This document shows, one piece after another, positions 36,815-45,193 of a DNA stretch of 47,321 bases. Below the pieces are notes generated by a model that had not been told where the DNA came from, did not search any database, and saw only the letters and a list, made by a program, of their open reading frames with translations. Within the stretch, counting starts at the first letter, position 1. The number at the start of each line of letters is the position of its first letter. This DNA is from Chitiniphilus eburneus. Lineage in GTDB: Bacteria; Pseudomonadota; Gammaproteobacteria; Burkholderiales; Chitinibacteraceae. The stretch spans positions 1 through 47,321 of the forward strand of contig NZ_SUMF01000026.1 in assembly GCF_005048205.1 (NCBI RefSeq). The letters are read 5' to 3'. Made by a program: the position numbers and the translations under genes.

Positions 36815-38232
36815 TTGTCCGGCGCCTTCAGCGAAATGAACAGCGACGCTCCGCCGCGCAATACGCGCAACGGCAACGCCTGCCCCGGCTTGAGATCGTC
36901 CAGCGCCTTCTTCAGTTGCGCGGTGCTGGTCAGCTCCTGGCCGCCGATGCCGGCAATCACGTCGCCCTGCATCAGCCCGGCCTTGCTCGCCGCGCCGGCG
37001 GCCCCCTGCACGACCAGCCCATACTTCAGGCCCAACTCCTTCAACTGGCGCGGATTGGTGATTTCGCGCACCGAGAGGCCGAAGCGGTTGCTGTCTTCCT
37101 TCTTGCCGCCCTTGTACTCGCGCCCCGCGCTCGCACGGTCCGGCTGATCCATTTCGCCGATCACCACGTTCACGTCACGGGCGGCCTTGTCGCGCCATAT
37201 CTGCAACCTGGCGTTGGTCCCCGGCTTGGTATCGGTCACCATGCGCGGCAGATCGGACGTCGTCACCACCGGCTGGCCATTGAAGGCCATGACGATATCG
37301 CCCGGCTTGAGGCCGGCCTTGTCGCCCGGGCCATCCTTTTCCACCGACGACACCAGTGCGCCGGACGCCTTGGGCAGGCCAAAGCTCTTGGCCAGCTCTT
37401 CATTCACTTCCTGCACGGTCACGCCGATCCGGCCGCGCGACACCTTGCCGCTGACCTTCAGTTGTTCGGCCACCTTCATCGCGACATCGATGGGAATCGC
37501 GAACGACAGCCCCATGTAGCCACCGGAACGGCTGTAGATCTGCGAATTGATGCCGACGACCTCGCCCTTCATATTGAACAACGGGCCACCGGAGTTGCCC
37601 GGATTGATCGCCACGTCGGTCTGGATGAAAGGCACATAGGTTTCGTCGGGCAGGTTGCGGCCCTTGCCGGAGACGATCCCCGCGGTCACGGTGTTTTCCA
37701 GCCCGAACGGCGAACCAATGGCCACCACCCATTCGCCCACCTTCAGTTGCTCGGCATTGCCGAGGTCCACCTTGGGCAGATTGGGGGCTTCGATCTTCAG
37801 CAACGCCACATCGGTCCGCGCATCGGAGCCGATCACCGTCGCCTTGAACTCACGCTTATCGACCAGCTTGACCTTGATTTCATCCGCATCGGCGATCACA
37901 TGCGCATTGGTCAGCACATAGCCCGCGCCATCGATGATGAACCCGGAGCCGAGCGACTGCGTCTGCCGCTCGCGCGGGGGCTGCGGCGCCATCGGCGGCA
38001 ACGGGAATCCAAAGCGGCGGAACAGATTGAGCGTATCGTCGTCCAGGCCGCCGATACCGGCTTCGTTCTCGCGCACGGTCCCCGTGGTCGAGACATTCAC
38101 GACGGCACGGCCTTCCTTTTCGACCAGTTGCGTAAAGTCGGGCAACGATGCCGCGTTGGCGGCGAACACACTGGCAGCCCCAAGGGCCACGACACCGGCA
38201 AACATCCAGGCTTGAGTCGAGATCGTTTTCAT
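36811..38232 (-). CDS. degP: Periplasmic serine protease/chaperone of the Do family (DegP/MucD)
   Basis: Degrades or refolds misfolded envelope proteins. The 473-aa precursor has a Sec signal peptide (MKTISTQAWMFAGVVALGAA..., cleavage likely after residue 25-28) and the catalytic triad H111 (TNAHVI), D141 (RTDVALL) and S214 (NPGNSGGP). Two PDZ domains follow (about 280-370 and 385-470). Position directly after rseC in the rpoE cluster corresponds to mucD of pseudomonads. Starts within the rseC stop (4-nt overlap). Confidence 0.96.
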   Translation of the reverse strand: MKTISTQAWMFAGVVALGAASVFAANAASLPDFTQLVEKEGRAVVNVSTTGTVRENEAGIGGLDDDTLNLFRRFGFPLPPMAPQPPRERQTQSLGSGFIIDGAGYVLTNAHVIADADEIKVKLVDKREFKATVIGSDARTDVALLKIEAPNLPKVDLGNAEQLKVGEWVVAIGSPFGLENTVTAGIVSGKGRNLPDETYVPFIQTDVAINPGNSGGPLFNMKGEVVGINSQIYSRSGGYMGLSFAIPIDVAMKVAEQLKVSGKVSRGRIGVTVQEVNEELAKSFGLPKASGALVSSVEKDGPGDKAGLKPGDIVMAFNGQPVVTTSDLPRMVTDTKPGTNARLQIWRDKAARDVNVVIGEMDQPDRASAGREYKGGKKEDSNRFGLSVREITNPRQLKELGLKYGLVVQGAAGAASKAGLMQGDVIAGIGGQELTSTAQLKKALDDLKPGQALPLRVLRGGASLFISLKAPDK

Positions 38233-38738
38233 GGCTTTTGATGGAGAGTGGAACGGGAACAGTTCGAAACCCGCGCGTCCGGGCGGGCTCCAGGGGAATC
38301 CGAATCAGGGTATACGGCAAGGATGCGTGGCTCCGCATTGTGCGGCGCGCGTCGTTTCAACCAGCCGAAGGCGCCGAGCAAACCCAGCCCGCCCCCCGCC
38401 ACGGCGCCGAACTCGCGCCACGCGGCGGGCACCAGCATGCCACCCAGCGTGGCGCCGGCCAGCAAGGCCACCAACGGCACGCCGTAGCCGGTCAAGGCCG
38501 CCGACAACAGCGCGCGGTCACCGATGCCGACCCGCACCTGGTCGCCCGGTTGCGCCACCAGATCGTTCTTCACGCGAAAGCCGCGCTGCGTCTGGCCGAA
38601 CAGCCGGCTCAGCGCCACCGCCTTGCAACCGGTCGCCGGATCACAGTGGCCACAGGGCGTGTGCGGCCTGATGCGAACCCAGGCGTGATGGCCGCTGACG
38701 CGCTCCACTTCCGCATCGGTTTCGATCCAGCCTGGCAT
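38229..38738 (-). CDS. rseC: SoxR-reducing system / RseC family protein
   Basis: A 169-aa inner-membrane protein. The N-terminal domain has a cysteine cluster (C29, C32, C38: CGHCDPATGC), followed by VKNDLVAQPGDQVRVGI and two transmembrane helices (about 77-100 and 106-127). RseC modulates sigma-E activity and takes part in reducing SoxR in other bacteria. It begins 3 nt after the rseB stop. The C-terminal 35 residues after the second helix are variable. Confidence 0.92.
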   Translation of the reverse strand: MPGWIETDAEVERVSGHHAWVRIRPHTPCGHCDPATGCKAVALSRLFGQTQRGFRVKNDLVAQPGDQVRVGIGDRALLSAALTGYGVPLVALLAGATLGGMLVPAAWREFGAVAGGGLGLLGAFGWLKRRAPHNAEPRILAVYPDSDSPGARPDARVSNCSRSTLHQKP

Positions 38739-38741
38739 CGA

Positions 38742-39740
38742 TCACTCCGCCGGCGTGGGTTCGCGCAGCACGTAGGCGTTGCTCAACTGCTGCACCGCCT
38801 CGGTCGGTACTTCGCCCACCACCGTCAGCACATAGTTGCCGAAGGGACGGCTGAAGAAGCTCAGGCCACCCTGCTGCGAAATGCTGGGCACCGTCGCGCG
38901 TTGCATCGGCTCGATAAAGACCGAAACCGTCACCAGCCCGTCGCTGTAGAGATGATGCGTGACAGGGCGGGCCTTGCCCCACAGGCTGCGCTTGGCCTTG
39001 ACCAGCCGGAAGCCCGGCGGCAGGCCGCGTACCTCCCACTCGGGGTCCTGCATCTTCAACGCATCGCCCTCGCTGTTCTCCAGCGGCAACACGCGCAGCG
39101 GATGGCTCGGCTTGAGCAGCTTGCGGTCGATGGTCCCGCCGATCTGTATCTGCGAAAAGGTGAACAGCTCGATGGGCTCGTTCCGCAGGCCGACCATCAT
39201 CGACTTCAGCATCAAGCCGCTTTCGGGGTGAATCCAGTAGCGGTGCGGATAGCGGAAGCGGTCGCGCGGCTCGAACTCATAGATATCGGCCGCCACGCCG
39301 GCCACGCGCGCATGGCCCGCCTTGCGGATCACGTAGCCGGATAGCACCTGCTGCGCCTGATCGGGCCATTGCCGGGGGAAAAGCTTGGACATCATGCGGC
39401 GGTCGATCGACGACGGATAGGCATCCTCCGGCAGGAACAGCCCGACGCGATCGCCCTCGCGCATCAGCTCCAGCGGCGGACCATCGAGCGTTTCGCGACG
39501 TTCGATATCCTTGTCGCCATCGGCGATGTGCACCACGCGCACCGTCTCGAAACGGTCGCCGTACTGGTGGACATACACGCCATGGTAGGAAACCAGTCGG
39601 GGGGCGTTGGCCACCCGCTGCACCAACTGATTGGCTTCGGCCGCCGACAGGGGAGTCGGCGTCGCCGGCCCTGCTGCCAACAGGGAAGTACTGGCCAGCA
39701 ATACACCACCAGCCAACAACCACGCGCTTGGAATTCTCAT
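38742..39740 (-). CDS. rseB: Sigma-E regulatory protein RseB/MucB
   Basis: Periplasmic protein that binds RseA and protects it from DegS-type cleavage until mislocalised LPS or porins are sensed. The 332-aa precursor has a signal peptide (MRIPSAWLLAGGVLLASTSLLAA). Family stretches SYHGVYVHQYGDRFETVRVVHIADG and FSRPFGNYVLTVVGEVP are present. The ATG overlaps the rseA stop by one base (TAATG). A longer in-frame extension reading back through rseA was rejected. Confidence 0.95.
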   Translation of the reverse strand: MRIPSAWLLAGGVLLASTSLLAAGPATPTPLSAAEANQLVQRVANAPRLVSYHGVYVHQYGDRFETVRVVHIADGDKDIERRETLDGPPLELMREGDRVGLFLPEDAYPSSIDRRMMSKLFPRQWPDQAQQVLSGYVIRKAGHARVAGVAADIYEFEPRDRFRYPHRYWIHPESGLMLKSMMVGLRNEPIELFTFSQIQIGGTIDRKLLKPSHPLRVLPLENSEGDALKMQDPEWEVRGLPPGFRLVKAKRSLWGKARPVTHHLYSDGLVTVSVFIEPMQRATVPSISQQGGLSFFSRPFGNYVLTVVGEVPTEAVQQLSNAYVLREPTPAE

Positions 39741-40228
39741 TACTTTGCTTGCGAGGGATCGAAAGAAGCCTGCATGAACTCCCGCCCCGTAAAGGGGTTG
39801 CCGGAGTCGTGGCGATGGGCGGCAAGGTAGCTCTGCATGCGCAGGCCTTCGTCGTCCACGCCCTGGGTCTGCTGGGCCAGCGCCACGGCGGGGGCCGCAT
39901 TGTTGCGCACGGCGCTGTAATAGGCCTGCCAGCCGACGACGCTGACAAAAGCCACCGACGCGGCGGCGGAAAGCGGCACCAGCGCCCGTCGCAACAGGGA
40001 ACGACGCCTGGCGGGCACCATGACGATGGGCTCGGCGGCCAGCCGGTCGGAGAAGCGCTTCATGAAATCGGGGGACAGCAGGGGATGCTCCTGCATCACG
40101 TCGCCGACCAGATGCCAATCCTGCCAGTCCTGGCGCAGGTCACCATCGACGCTGAGCTGGCCGAGCAACCGATCGTGTTCCTTGGCTTCAAGCTCGCTGT
40201 CGATCAATGCGGACAACTGCTCTTTCAT
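39740..40228 (-). CDS. rseA: Anti-sigma-E factor RseA/MucA
   Basis: Membrane-spanning anti-sigma factor. The 162-aa product has the cytoplasmic sigma-binding domain (MKEQLSALIDSELEAKE..., 1-75, including WHLVGDVMQ), a single transmembrane segment (about 84-104) and a periplasmic C-terminal region. It follows rpoE by 29 nt and is coupled to rseB. Sequence conservation is weak in this family, but position and topology support it strongly. Confidence 0.93.
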   Translation of the reverse strand: MKEQLSALIDSELEAKEHDRLLGQLSVDGDLRQDWQDWHLVGDVMQEHPLLSPDFMKRFSDRLAAEPIVMVPARRRSLLRRALVPLSAAASVAFVSVVGWQAYYSAVRNNAAPAVALAQQTQGVDDEGLRMQSYLAAHRHDSGNPFTGREFMQASFDPSQAK

Positions 40229-40257
40229 GGTGGGAAACCCTCTTTATTTATGCCGGC

Positions 40258-40875
40258 CTACCAGCGCCGGTCTTTGCCGACCGTTTCCAGCAACGGCTTC
40301 AATTTTGCCGAAATAGCCTCGCGAGCGCGAAAGATTCGTGAGCGCACTGTACCAATCGGGCAATTCATCATGCTGGCGATGTCTTCATAGGAGAGCCCCT
40401 CCATCTCGCGCAGCGTGATCGCGGTACGAAGCTCGTCGGGCAACGTCTCGACGACTTCATTGACAGTTCGGACAATCTCGCGATTGGCAAGTTCAGACTC
40501 AGGCGTGTGGTAGTCAGGTATTTGTGCCGCCGCGTCGAGTGTCTCGCCGTCTTCGTCTTCGTAATCGGCGGAAAGTTGCGGCCGTCGCCCCAGCGAGGCG
40601 AGGTAATTCTTCGCGGTGTTGATCGCGATGCGGTAAAGCCAGGTGTAGAAGGCGGATTCGCCACGGAAGGACGGCAGGGCGCGATAGGCCTTGATAAAGG
40701 CTTCCTGGGTGACATCCTCGATTTCGCCGGGATCGCGGATCAGGCGCGACAGCAGGCGCGCGATACGCCGTTGGTATTTGGCCACCAGCAGCTCGAAGGC
40801 GCGCTTGTCCCCTGCCTGGGCGCGGGAAACCAGCTCCTGGTCGATCTCCCGTTCAGTGCGTTTCTCCAAAAGCAT
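40258..40875 (-). CDS. rpoE: RNA polymerase sigma factor RpoE (sigma-24, AlgU)
   Basis: ECF sigma factor for envelope stress. From ATG 40873-40875 the product is 205 aa ([16 protein letters not shown]...). Region 2 reads [16 protein letters not shown] ... [20 protein letters not shown], and region 4 [26 protein letters not shown] with [21 protein letters not shown] is only 1-2 nt from this ATG, so the start is not secure; an in-frame ATG 96 nt upstream would add 32 atypical residues. It diverges from nadB. No clear sigma-E promoter (GAACTT...TCTGA) was found upstream. Confidence 0.94.
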   Translation of the reverse strand: MLLEKRTEREIDQELVSRAQAGDKRAFELLVAKYQRRIARLLSRLIRDPGEIEDVTQEAFIKAYRALPSFRGESAFYTWLYRIAINTAKNYLASLGRRPQLSADYEDEDGETLDAAAQIPDYHTPESELANREIVRTVNEVVETLPDELRTAITLREMEGLSYEDIASMMNCPIGTVRSRIFRAREAISAKLKPLLETVGKDRRW

Positions 40876-40976
40876 GCTCCGTTCATCGGCCCGCCTGGCG
40901 GGCTCTTTCTCGTAATGCTGTATCAAATGGTGCCGGACGAACGGTTTTACAAGAGTCTTGATCCAGCCCATCTTTT

Positions 40977-41011
40977 ACAGAGCGGGCGCCGCAAGCGCGA
41001 GCCCGCTCTGT
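40977..41011. promoter_or_regulatory. 11-bp dyad between rpoE and nadB
   Basis: ACAGAGCGGGC (40977-40987) and GCCCGCTCTGT (41001-41011) are perfect inverted repeats with a 13-nt loop, in the divergent gap between rpoE and nadB. On the plus strand TTATATT follows directly, which could be a -10 for nadB. It may be an operator or an RNA hairpin; it is not a typical terminator since it lies at gene starts. Confidence 0.45.
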
Positions 41012-41055
41012 TATATTCGCTGGCCTCACAATTCACCAGTGAAAATGAACACGCC

Positions 41056-42636
41056 ATGCAGCAATTCGACGTTCTGATCGTGGGTAGCGGGCTGGGCGGG
41101 ATGACCATCGCGCTGAATCTGGCCGATACGCTCAAGGTAGGCCTCGTCACCAAGCGCACCCTGCGCGACGGCGGCAGCGGCTGGGCCCAGGGCGGCATCG
41201 CCGCCGTGCTGGATGGCCAGGACAGCATCGAACTGCATATCAAGGATACGCACGTGGCCGGGGCCGGCCTGTGCGATACGGACGCCACCCGCTTCATCAT
41301 CGAACACTCGCGCGACGCCATCGACTGGCTGATCGCCATGGGCGTGCCCTTCACGCGCGACCAGGGCGGCGAAACCAGCTACCAGGGCTTCCACCTGACC
41401 CGCGAAGGCGGCCACAGCCACCGCCGCATCATCCACGCGGCGGACGCCACCGGCGCGGCGGTGATCGACACCCTGGCCAAGAAGGTGGCGGCGCACCCGA
41501 ACATCACGGTGCTGGAAAACCACATCGCGCTCGACCTCATCACCTCCGCCAAGCTGGGGCAGCCCGAGCCGCGCGCCTGGGGCGCCTATGTCTACGACAT
41601 CGAGCGCGACCAGGTGAAGACGGTGCTGGCCGGCCAGACCGTGCTGGCCACGGGCGGCGCCGGCAAGGTCTACCTGTACACCAGCAACCCCGACGTCGCG
41701 ACCGGCGACGGCATCGCCATCGGCTGGCGCGCCGGTTGCCGCGTGTCCAACATGGAATTCATCCAGTTCCATCCCACCTGCCTCTATCACCCCGACGCCA
41801 AGTCGTTCCTGATCACCGAGGCGGTGCGCGGCGAAGGCGGCATCCTGCGCCTGCCGGACGGCACGCGCTTCATGCCCGCGCACGACGAGCGCGCCGAGCT
41901 GGCCCCGCGCGACGTGGTGGCCCGCGCCATCGACTTCGAAATGAAGCGCGGCGGCTACGACTGCGTGTACCTGGACATCAGCTACAAGCCGGCCGCCTTC
42001 GTGAAGGAGCACTTCCCCACCATCTACCAGCGCTGCCTGGAACTGGGCATCGACATCACCAAGCAGCCGATCCCGGTGGTGCCCGCCGCGCACTACACCT
42101 GCGGCGGACTGGTGGTGGATCTGGTCGGGCGTACCGACCTGCCCGGCCTCTACGGCGTGGGCGAAGTCGCCTGCACCGGCCTGCATGGCGCCAACCGGCT
42201 GGCCTCCAACTCCCTGCTCGAATGCATGGTGGTCGGCAAGGCCGCCGCCGCCGACATCCTCGCCGCCGGCAAGGTCGAACTGCCGCCGGTCCCCGAATGG
42301 GACGAAAGCCGCGTCACCGACCCGGACGAGGAAGTGGTGATCTCGCACAACTGGGACGAACTGCGCCGCTTCATGTGGGACTACGTGGGCATCGTGCGCA
42401 CCAACAAGCGGCTGGCGCGCGCGCTGCATCGCATCCAGTTGCTCCAGGGCGAAATCCAGGAGTACTACAGCAACTTCCGCGTCTCCAATGACCTGATCGA
42501 GCTGCGCAACCTGGTGATCACCGCCGAACTGATCGTGCGCTGCGCCATGGCGCGCCAGGAAAGCCGGGGCCTGCACTACAGCCGCGACTACCCCGGCCTG
42601 CTGCCCGAGGCCAAGCCCACCATTCTCACCCCCTGA
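41056..42636 (+). CDS. nadB: L-aspartate oxidase
   Basis: First enzyme of de novo NAD synthesis from aspartate, giving iminoaspartate. The 526-aa flavoprotein starts [20 protein letters not shown] (GxGxxG). It carries [61 protein letters not shown], and the [13 protein letters not shown] active-site region; it lacks the SdhA-type flavinylation histidine. ATG at 41056 is used; a longer in-frame extension overlaps rpoE on the other strand. nadB beside rpoE is a classic arrangement. nadA and nadC are not in the window. Confidence 0.97.
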   Translation: MQQFDVLIVGSGLGGMTIALNLADTLKVGLVTKRTLRDGGSGWAQGGIAAVLDGQDSIELHIKDTHVAGAGLCDTDATRFIIEHSRDAIDWLIAMGVPFTRDQGGETSYQGFHLTREGGHSHRRIIHAADATGAAVIDTLAKKVAAHPNITVLENHIALDLITSAKLGQPEPRAWGAYVYDIERDQVKTVLAGQTVLATGGAGKVYLYTSNPDVATGDGIAIGWRAGCRVSNMEFIQFHPTCLYHPDAKSFLITEAVRGEGGILRLPDGTRFMPAHDERAELAPRDVVARAIDFEMKRGGYDCVYLDISYKPAAFVKEHFPTIYQRCLELGIDITKQPIPVVPAAHYTCGGLVVDLVGRTDLPGLYGVGEVACTGLHGANRLASNSLLECMVVGKAAAADILAAGKVELPPVPEWDESRVTDPDEEVVISHNWDELRRFMWDYVGIVRTNKRLARALHRIQLLQGEIQEYYSNFRVSNDLIELRNLVITAELIVRCAMARQESRGLHYSRDYPGLLPEAKPTILTP

Positions 42637-42682
42637 CCGGACAGCGCTTGCCGGCGCGACGGTCCCACCGGCCGAGGTTCGC

Positions 42683-43852
42683 TTGCTCACCACGCTGGCC
42701 ATCGCCAACTACCGCTCGCTGCGCGCCCTGACCTTGCCGCTGGGCCGGCTCAACGTCGTCACCGGCGCCAACGGCAGCGGCAGCGGCAAATCCAGTGTCT
42801 ACCGCGCATTGCGCCTGCTGGCCGAAACGGCGCAAGGCGGCGTGATCACCAGCCTGGCGCGCGAAGGCGGCCTGCAATCGACATTGTGGGCGGGGCCGGA
42901 AACGCTGTCCCGCGCGATGAAGCGCGGCGACGTACCGGTACAAGGCACGGTACGCAGCGAGCCGGTCAATCTCAGGCTCGGCTTCGCCGCCGACGACTTC
43001 GGCTACGCCATCGACCTGGGCCTGCCGCCGCCGATCCCGCGCACCATGTTCCAGCACGATCCGCAGATCAAGCGCGAATGCATCTGGGCCGGGCCGCTGT
43101 TCCGCGAAGCCAGCGTGCTGGCCGATCGCCGCAATGGCGCGTTCAAGCTGCGCGATGGCCGCGCCTGGCAGGTACTGCATCAGAACGTCCCCAGCTTCGA
43201 CAGCATCTTCACGCATTGCGCCGACCCGCGCGCCGCGCCCGAAGTGCTCACCTTGCGCGAACGGATACGCGGCTGGCGCTTCTACGACCATTTCCGCAGC
43301 GACGCCGACGCACCCGCGCGCCAGCCGCAGATCGGCACCCATGCCCCGGTGCTGGCCAACGACGGCGCCAATCTGGCCGCCGCCTTGCAGACCATCCGCG
43401 AGATCGGCGACGGCGAAGCGCTCGACGCGGCCATCGACGACGCCTTCCCGGGCGCGCGCATCGAGATCGAGCAGGCCGAGGGGCGCTTCAGCATCGGCAT
43501 GTGGCAACCCGGCCTGTTGCGGCCACTGCGCGCCGGCGAACTGTCGGACGGCACGCTGCGCTACCTGCTGCTGGTCGCCGCGCTGTGCTCGCCCCGCCCG
43601 CCCGGCCTGCTGGTCCTGAACGAGCCCGAAACCAGCCTGCATCCCGACCTGCTGCCGGCGCTGGGCCGGCTGATCGCCCTGGCTGCCGAGGACACCCAGG
43701 TGCTGGTGGTGTCGCATGCCGCCCGCCTGATCGCCACGCTGGAACGCGCGGACGACTGCCAGTCGCTGATGCTGGAAAAGGAACTCGGCGAAACACGCAT
43801 CGTCGGGCAGACCCCGCTGGACCAGCCACCCTGGCACTGGCCCGCGCGATGA
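42683..43852 (+). CDS. AAA-type ATPase (AAA_21/RecF-like) with altered P-loop
   Basis: A 389-aa ABC/SMC-like ATPase of unknown role. The start is TTG (42683-42685) with GAGG about 6 nt upstream, giving MLTTLAIANYRSLRALTLPLG. Walker A reads GANGSGSGKSS (28-38): a GGCAGC hexamer at 42773-42784 is duplicated, so spacing differs from the canonical GxNGSGKS. Other parts are intact: the signature-like LSDGTLRYLLL, Walker B GLLVLNEPETSLHPDL, and the D-loop/switch VVSHAARLI. Family members assist diverse DNA or phage-defence functions. It overlaps the next broken gene by 4 nt (ATGA). Confidence 0.8.
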   Translation: MLTTLAIANYRSLRALTLPLGRLNVVTGANGSGSGKSSVYRALRLLAETAQGGVITSLAREGGLQSTLWAGPETLSRAMKRGDVPVQGTVRSEPVNLRLGFAADDFGYAIDLGLPPPIPRTMFQHDPQIKRECIWAGPLFREASVLADRRNGAFKLRDGRAWQVLHQNVPSFDSIFTHCADPRAAPEVLTLRERIRGWRFYDHFRSDADAPARQPQIGTHAPVLANDGANLAAALQTIREIGDGEALDAAIDDAFPGARIEIEQAEGRFSIGMWQPGLLRPLRAGELSDGTLRYLLLVAALCSPRPPGLLVLNEPETSLHPDLLPALGRLIALAAEDTQVLVVSHAARLIATLERADDCQSLMLEKELGETRIVGQTPLDQPPWHWPAR

Positions 43853-44469
43853 TTCCAGCCATCGTCATCCATACCCGCTGGCTATTGTCCCGCTGGATGG
43901 GGGGCCGCTCCCTAGGGTGAATCGACCTTCAAACGTGGGTGCGAAGGAGGAAGGCCGGATGCAGGGCAAGGCGTGCCGAGCGAAGTGGGGTGATCCCCAC
44001 GAGCGAGGCACAACGCAGCCATCCGGCCCACGGACCAACGCATCCTATGTTTGAAGGTCGATTCACCCTAGGACCATTCGTGCTGATCCGGCCCGAACAC
44101 CAGGGCGATGCCGCGCTGCTGGCGCATGAACTGGAACACACCCGCCAATGGTGGTGGCTGGCGGCGCCGACAGCGCTGCTGGCCGGCGTGCTGGCGCTGG
44201 TGCCCGCCCTCGCCGACTGGCGCCCCTGGCTGGGCGCGCTGGCCGCCTTCGGCCTGGTGTTGCAGGGTGTGCACTACCTGTTGCTGCCACCCTACCGGCG
44301 CTGGTCCGAAATCCGGGCCTATCGCATCACCCTCGCCCACGCCGCGCCCGTCCATTTCGAGCGGACATTACGCTTCGCCGCCCATGCGCTGGCGCACCAC
44401 TACTGGCTGCGCCTGAGCGAAGACGAAGCACGCCGGCTGTTGCTGGCCCAGTCCCGCACGCATCGGTAA
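43849..44469 (+). pseudogene. HExxH-containing small membrane protein gene interrupted by a MITE
   Basis: The 5' part (ATG 43849) encodes MIPAIVIHTRWLLSRWMGGRSLG and stops at 43918-43920 just inside the element. After the element the same frame continues LGPFVLIRPEHQGDAALLAHELEHTRQW, then two hydrophobic segments and RRWSEIRAYR, ending at 44469. Removing 156 bp (element plus one TA) restores ...GRSLGPFVLIRP... in frame. The rebuilt protein would be about 154 aa with an HELEH zinc-binding motif and a downstream glutamate (SEIRAYR), as in small gluzincin-like peptidases. The element also supplies an in-frame ATG at 44047 that could express a 140-aa product starting MFEGRFTLGPF, but no Shine-Dalgarno is seen. 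The function is unknown. Confidence 0.82.
43913..44070. mobile_element. Family B MITE, copy 2 (internally deleted, inverted)
   Basis: 158 bp including flanking TA on both sides (TA 43913-43914 and 44069-44070). The terminal repeats start GGGTGAATCGACCTTCAAAC and are mirrored exactly on the right. The interior is the reverse complement of copies 1 and 3, minus about 110 bp. The deletion junction falls on AGCCAT, which in copy 3 occurs as a direct repeat (ATGGCT at 44745 and 44855) exactly flanking the missing part. Confidence 0.92.
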
Positions 44470-44506
44470 AAACGCCAACGCCGCTGGCATTTCTACATCC
44501 GCATGG

Positions 44507-45037
44507 TCATACCCCCAGGTCGTCGCTGGCATCGCGCCGCTGCCGGCGGCGCTGCTCGCTCACGGTGGGGTCGGACGCCACATAGTTGCCCTCCCCGCGC
44601 TCGCGCGTCGCCGGATCGTCGCTGCGACCGCGCTCCACCGCCGTTTCATCGCCTAAGCTGGCGCTGTCGACATGTTCCACCCGCCGGGGGCGTACCTAGG
44701 GCGAATCGACATTCAAACACGGGATGCGTTGGCCCGTGGGCCGGATGGCTACGCGAAGCGCGGCGCAGCAGATAGCTCTCCTATCTGCAAGCCGTGCGAC
44801 AAAGCAGACGCCGGCCCACGGGCCAACCCGAAGGGAAGGAGGAAGGCCGGGCGCATGGCTGCGTTGTGCCTCGCTCGTGGGGATTACCCCACTTCACTCG
44901 GCACGCCTTGCCCTGCATCCCGGTCTTCGTCCTTCGCACCCGCGTTTGAATGTCGATTCGCCCTTGTGCTCCCGGTCGGCCGCGTCGCTGGCCACGGTCT
45001 GGCCGGAAGTCCGCATCGATGTTGGATCCGTTTTCAT
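44507..45037 (-). pseudogene. Small acidic/charged protein gene interrupted by a MITE
   Basis: On the minus strand an ATG at 45035-45037, preceded by GGAGG at about -8, starts MKTDPTSMRTSGQTVASD... and reads into the element, where it ends at 44894 after element-derived residues. Downstream of the element the frame continues VRPRRVEHVDSASLGDE ... RERGEGNYVASDPTVSEQ and ends with TGA at 44507-44509. Removing 267 bp (element plus one dinucleotide) gives one open frame of 87 aa with junction ...DREH-K-VRPRR.... The rebuilt protein is hydrophilic with a GEGNY motif seen in small uncharacterised betaproteobacterial proteins. The function is unknown. Confidence 0.7.
44697..44965. mobile_element. 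Family B MITE, copy 3
   Basis: 269 bp including flanking dinucleotides TA (44697) and TT (44964). Terminal repeats of 20 bp are perfect inside these (GGGCGAATCGACATTCAAAC and its mirror). Both arms carry the same change (ACATTC rather than ACCTTC of copies 1 and 2), a compensatory pair. The orientation is the same as copy 1. It interrupts the minus-strand small gene. Confidence 0.92.
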
Positions 45038-45193
45038 ATTGCCGCCTCCAGAGATGATTGCGCGTCCTGACCCGCGTGGAACGAAGCTTGCATAGATCGA
45101 CACCGCACCCGCGCCGGCCCCTTGCCGGCATCCGGATCATGCAAACCCCATGCCACCACCCCATACCCCCAGGCAACCACACAGGAGTACCCG

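Noticed and set aside
40876-40971. N-terminal extension of RpoE from an in-frame ATG at 40971
   Set aside because: It would add 32 residues not seen in the family, and no ribosome site precedes it. Kept as an alternative because the chosen start has poor spacing.
44672-45070. Open frames running through MITE copies 1 and 3
   Set aside because: They differ between copies, lack ribosome sites and family similarity, and are broken by copy 2; the element interior appears non-coding.
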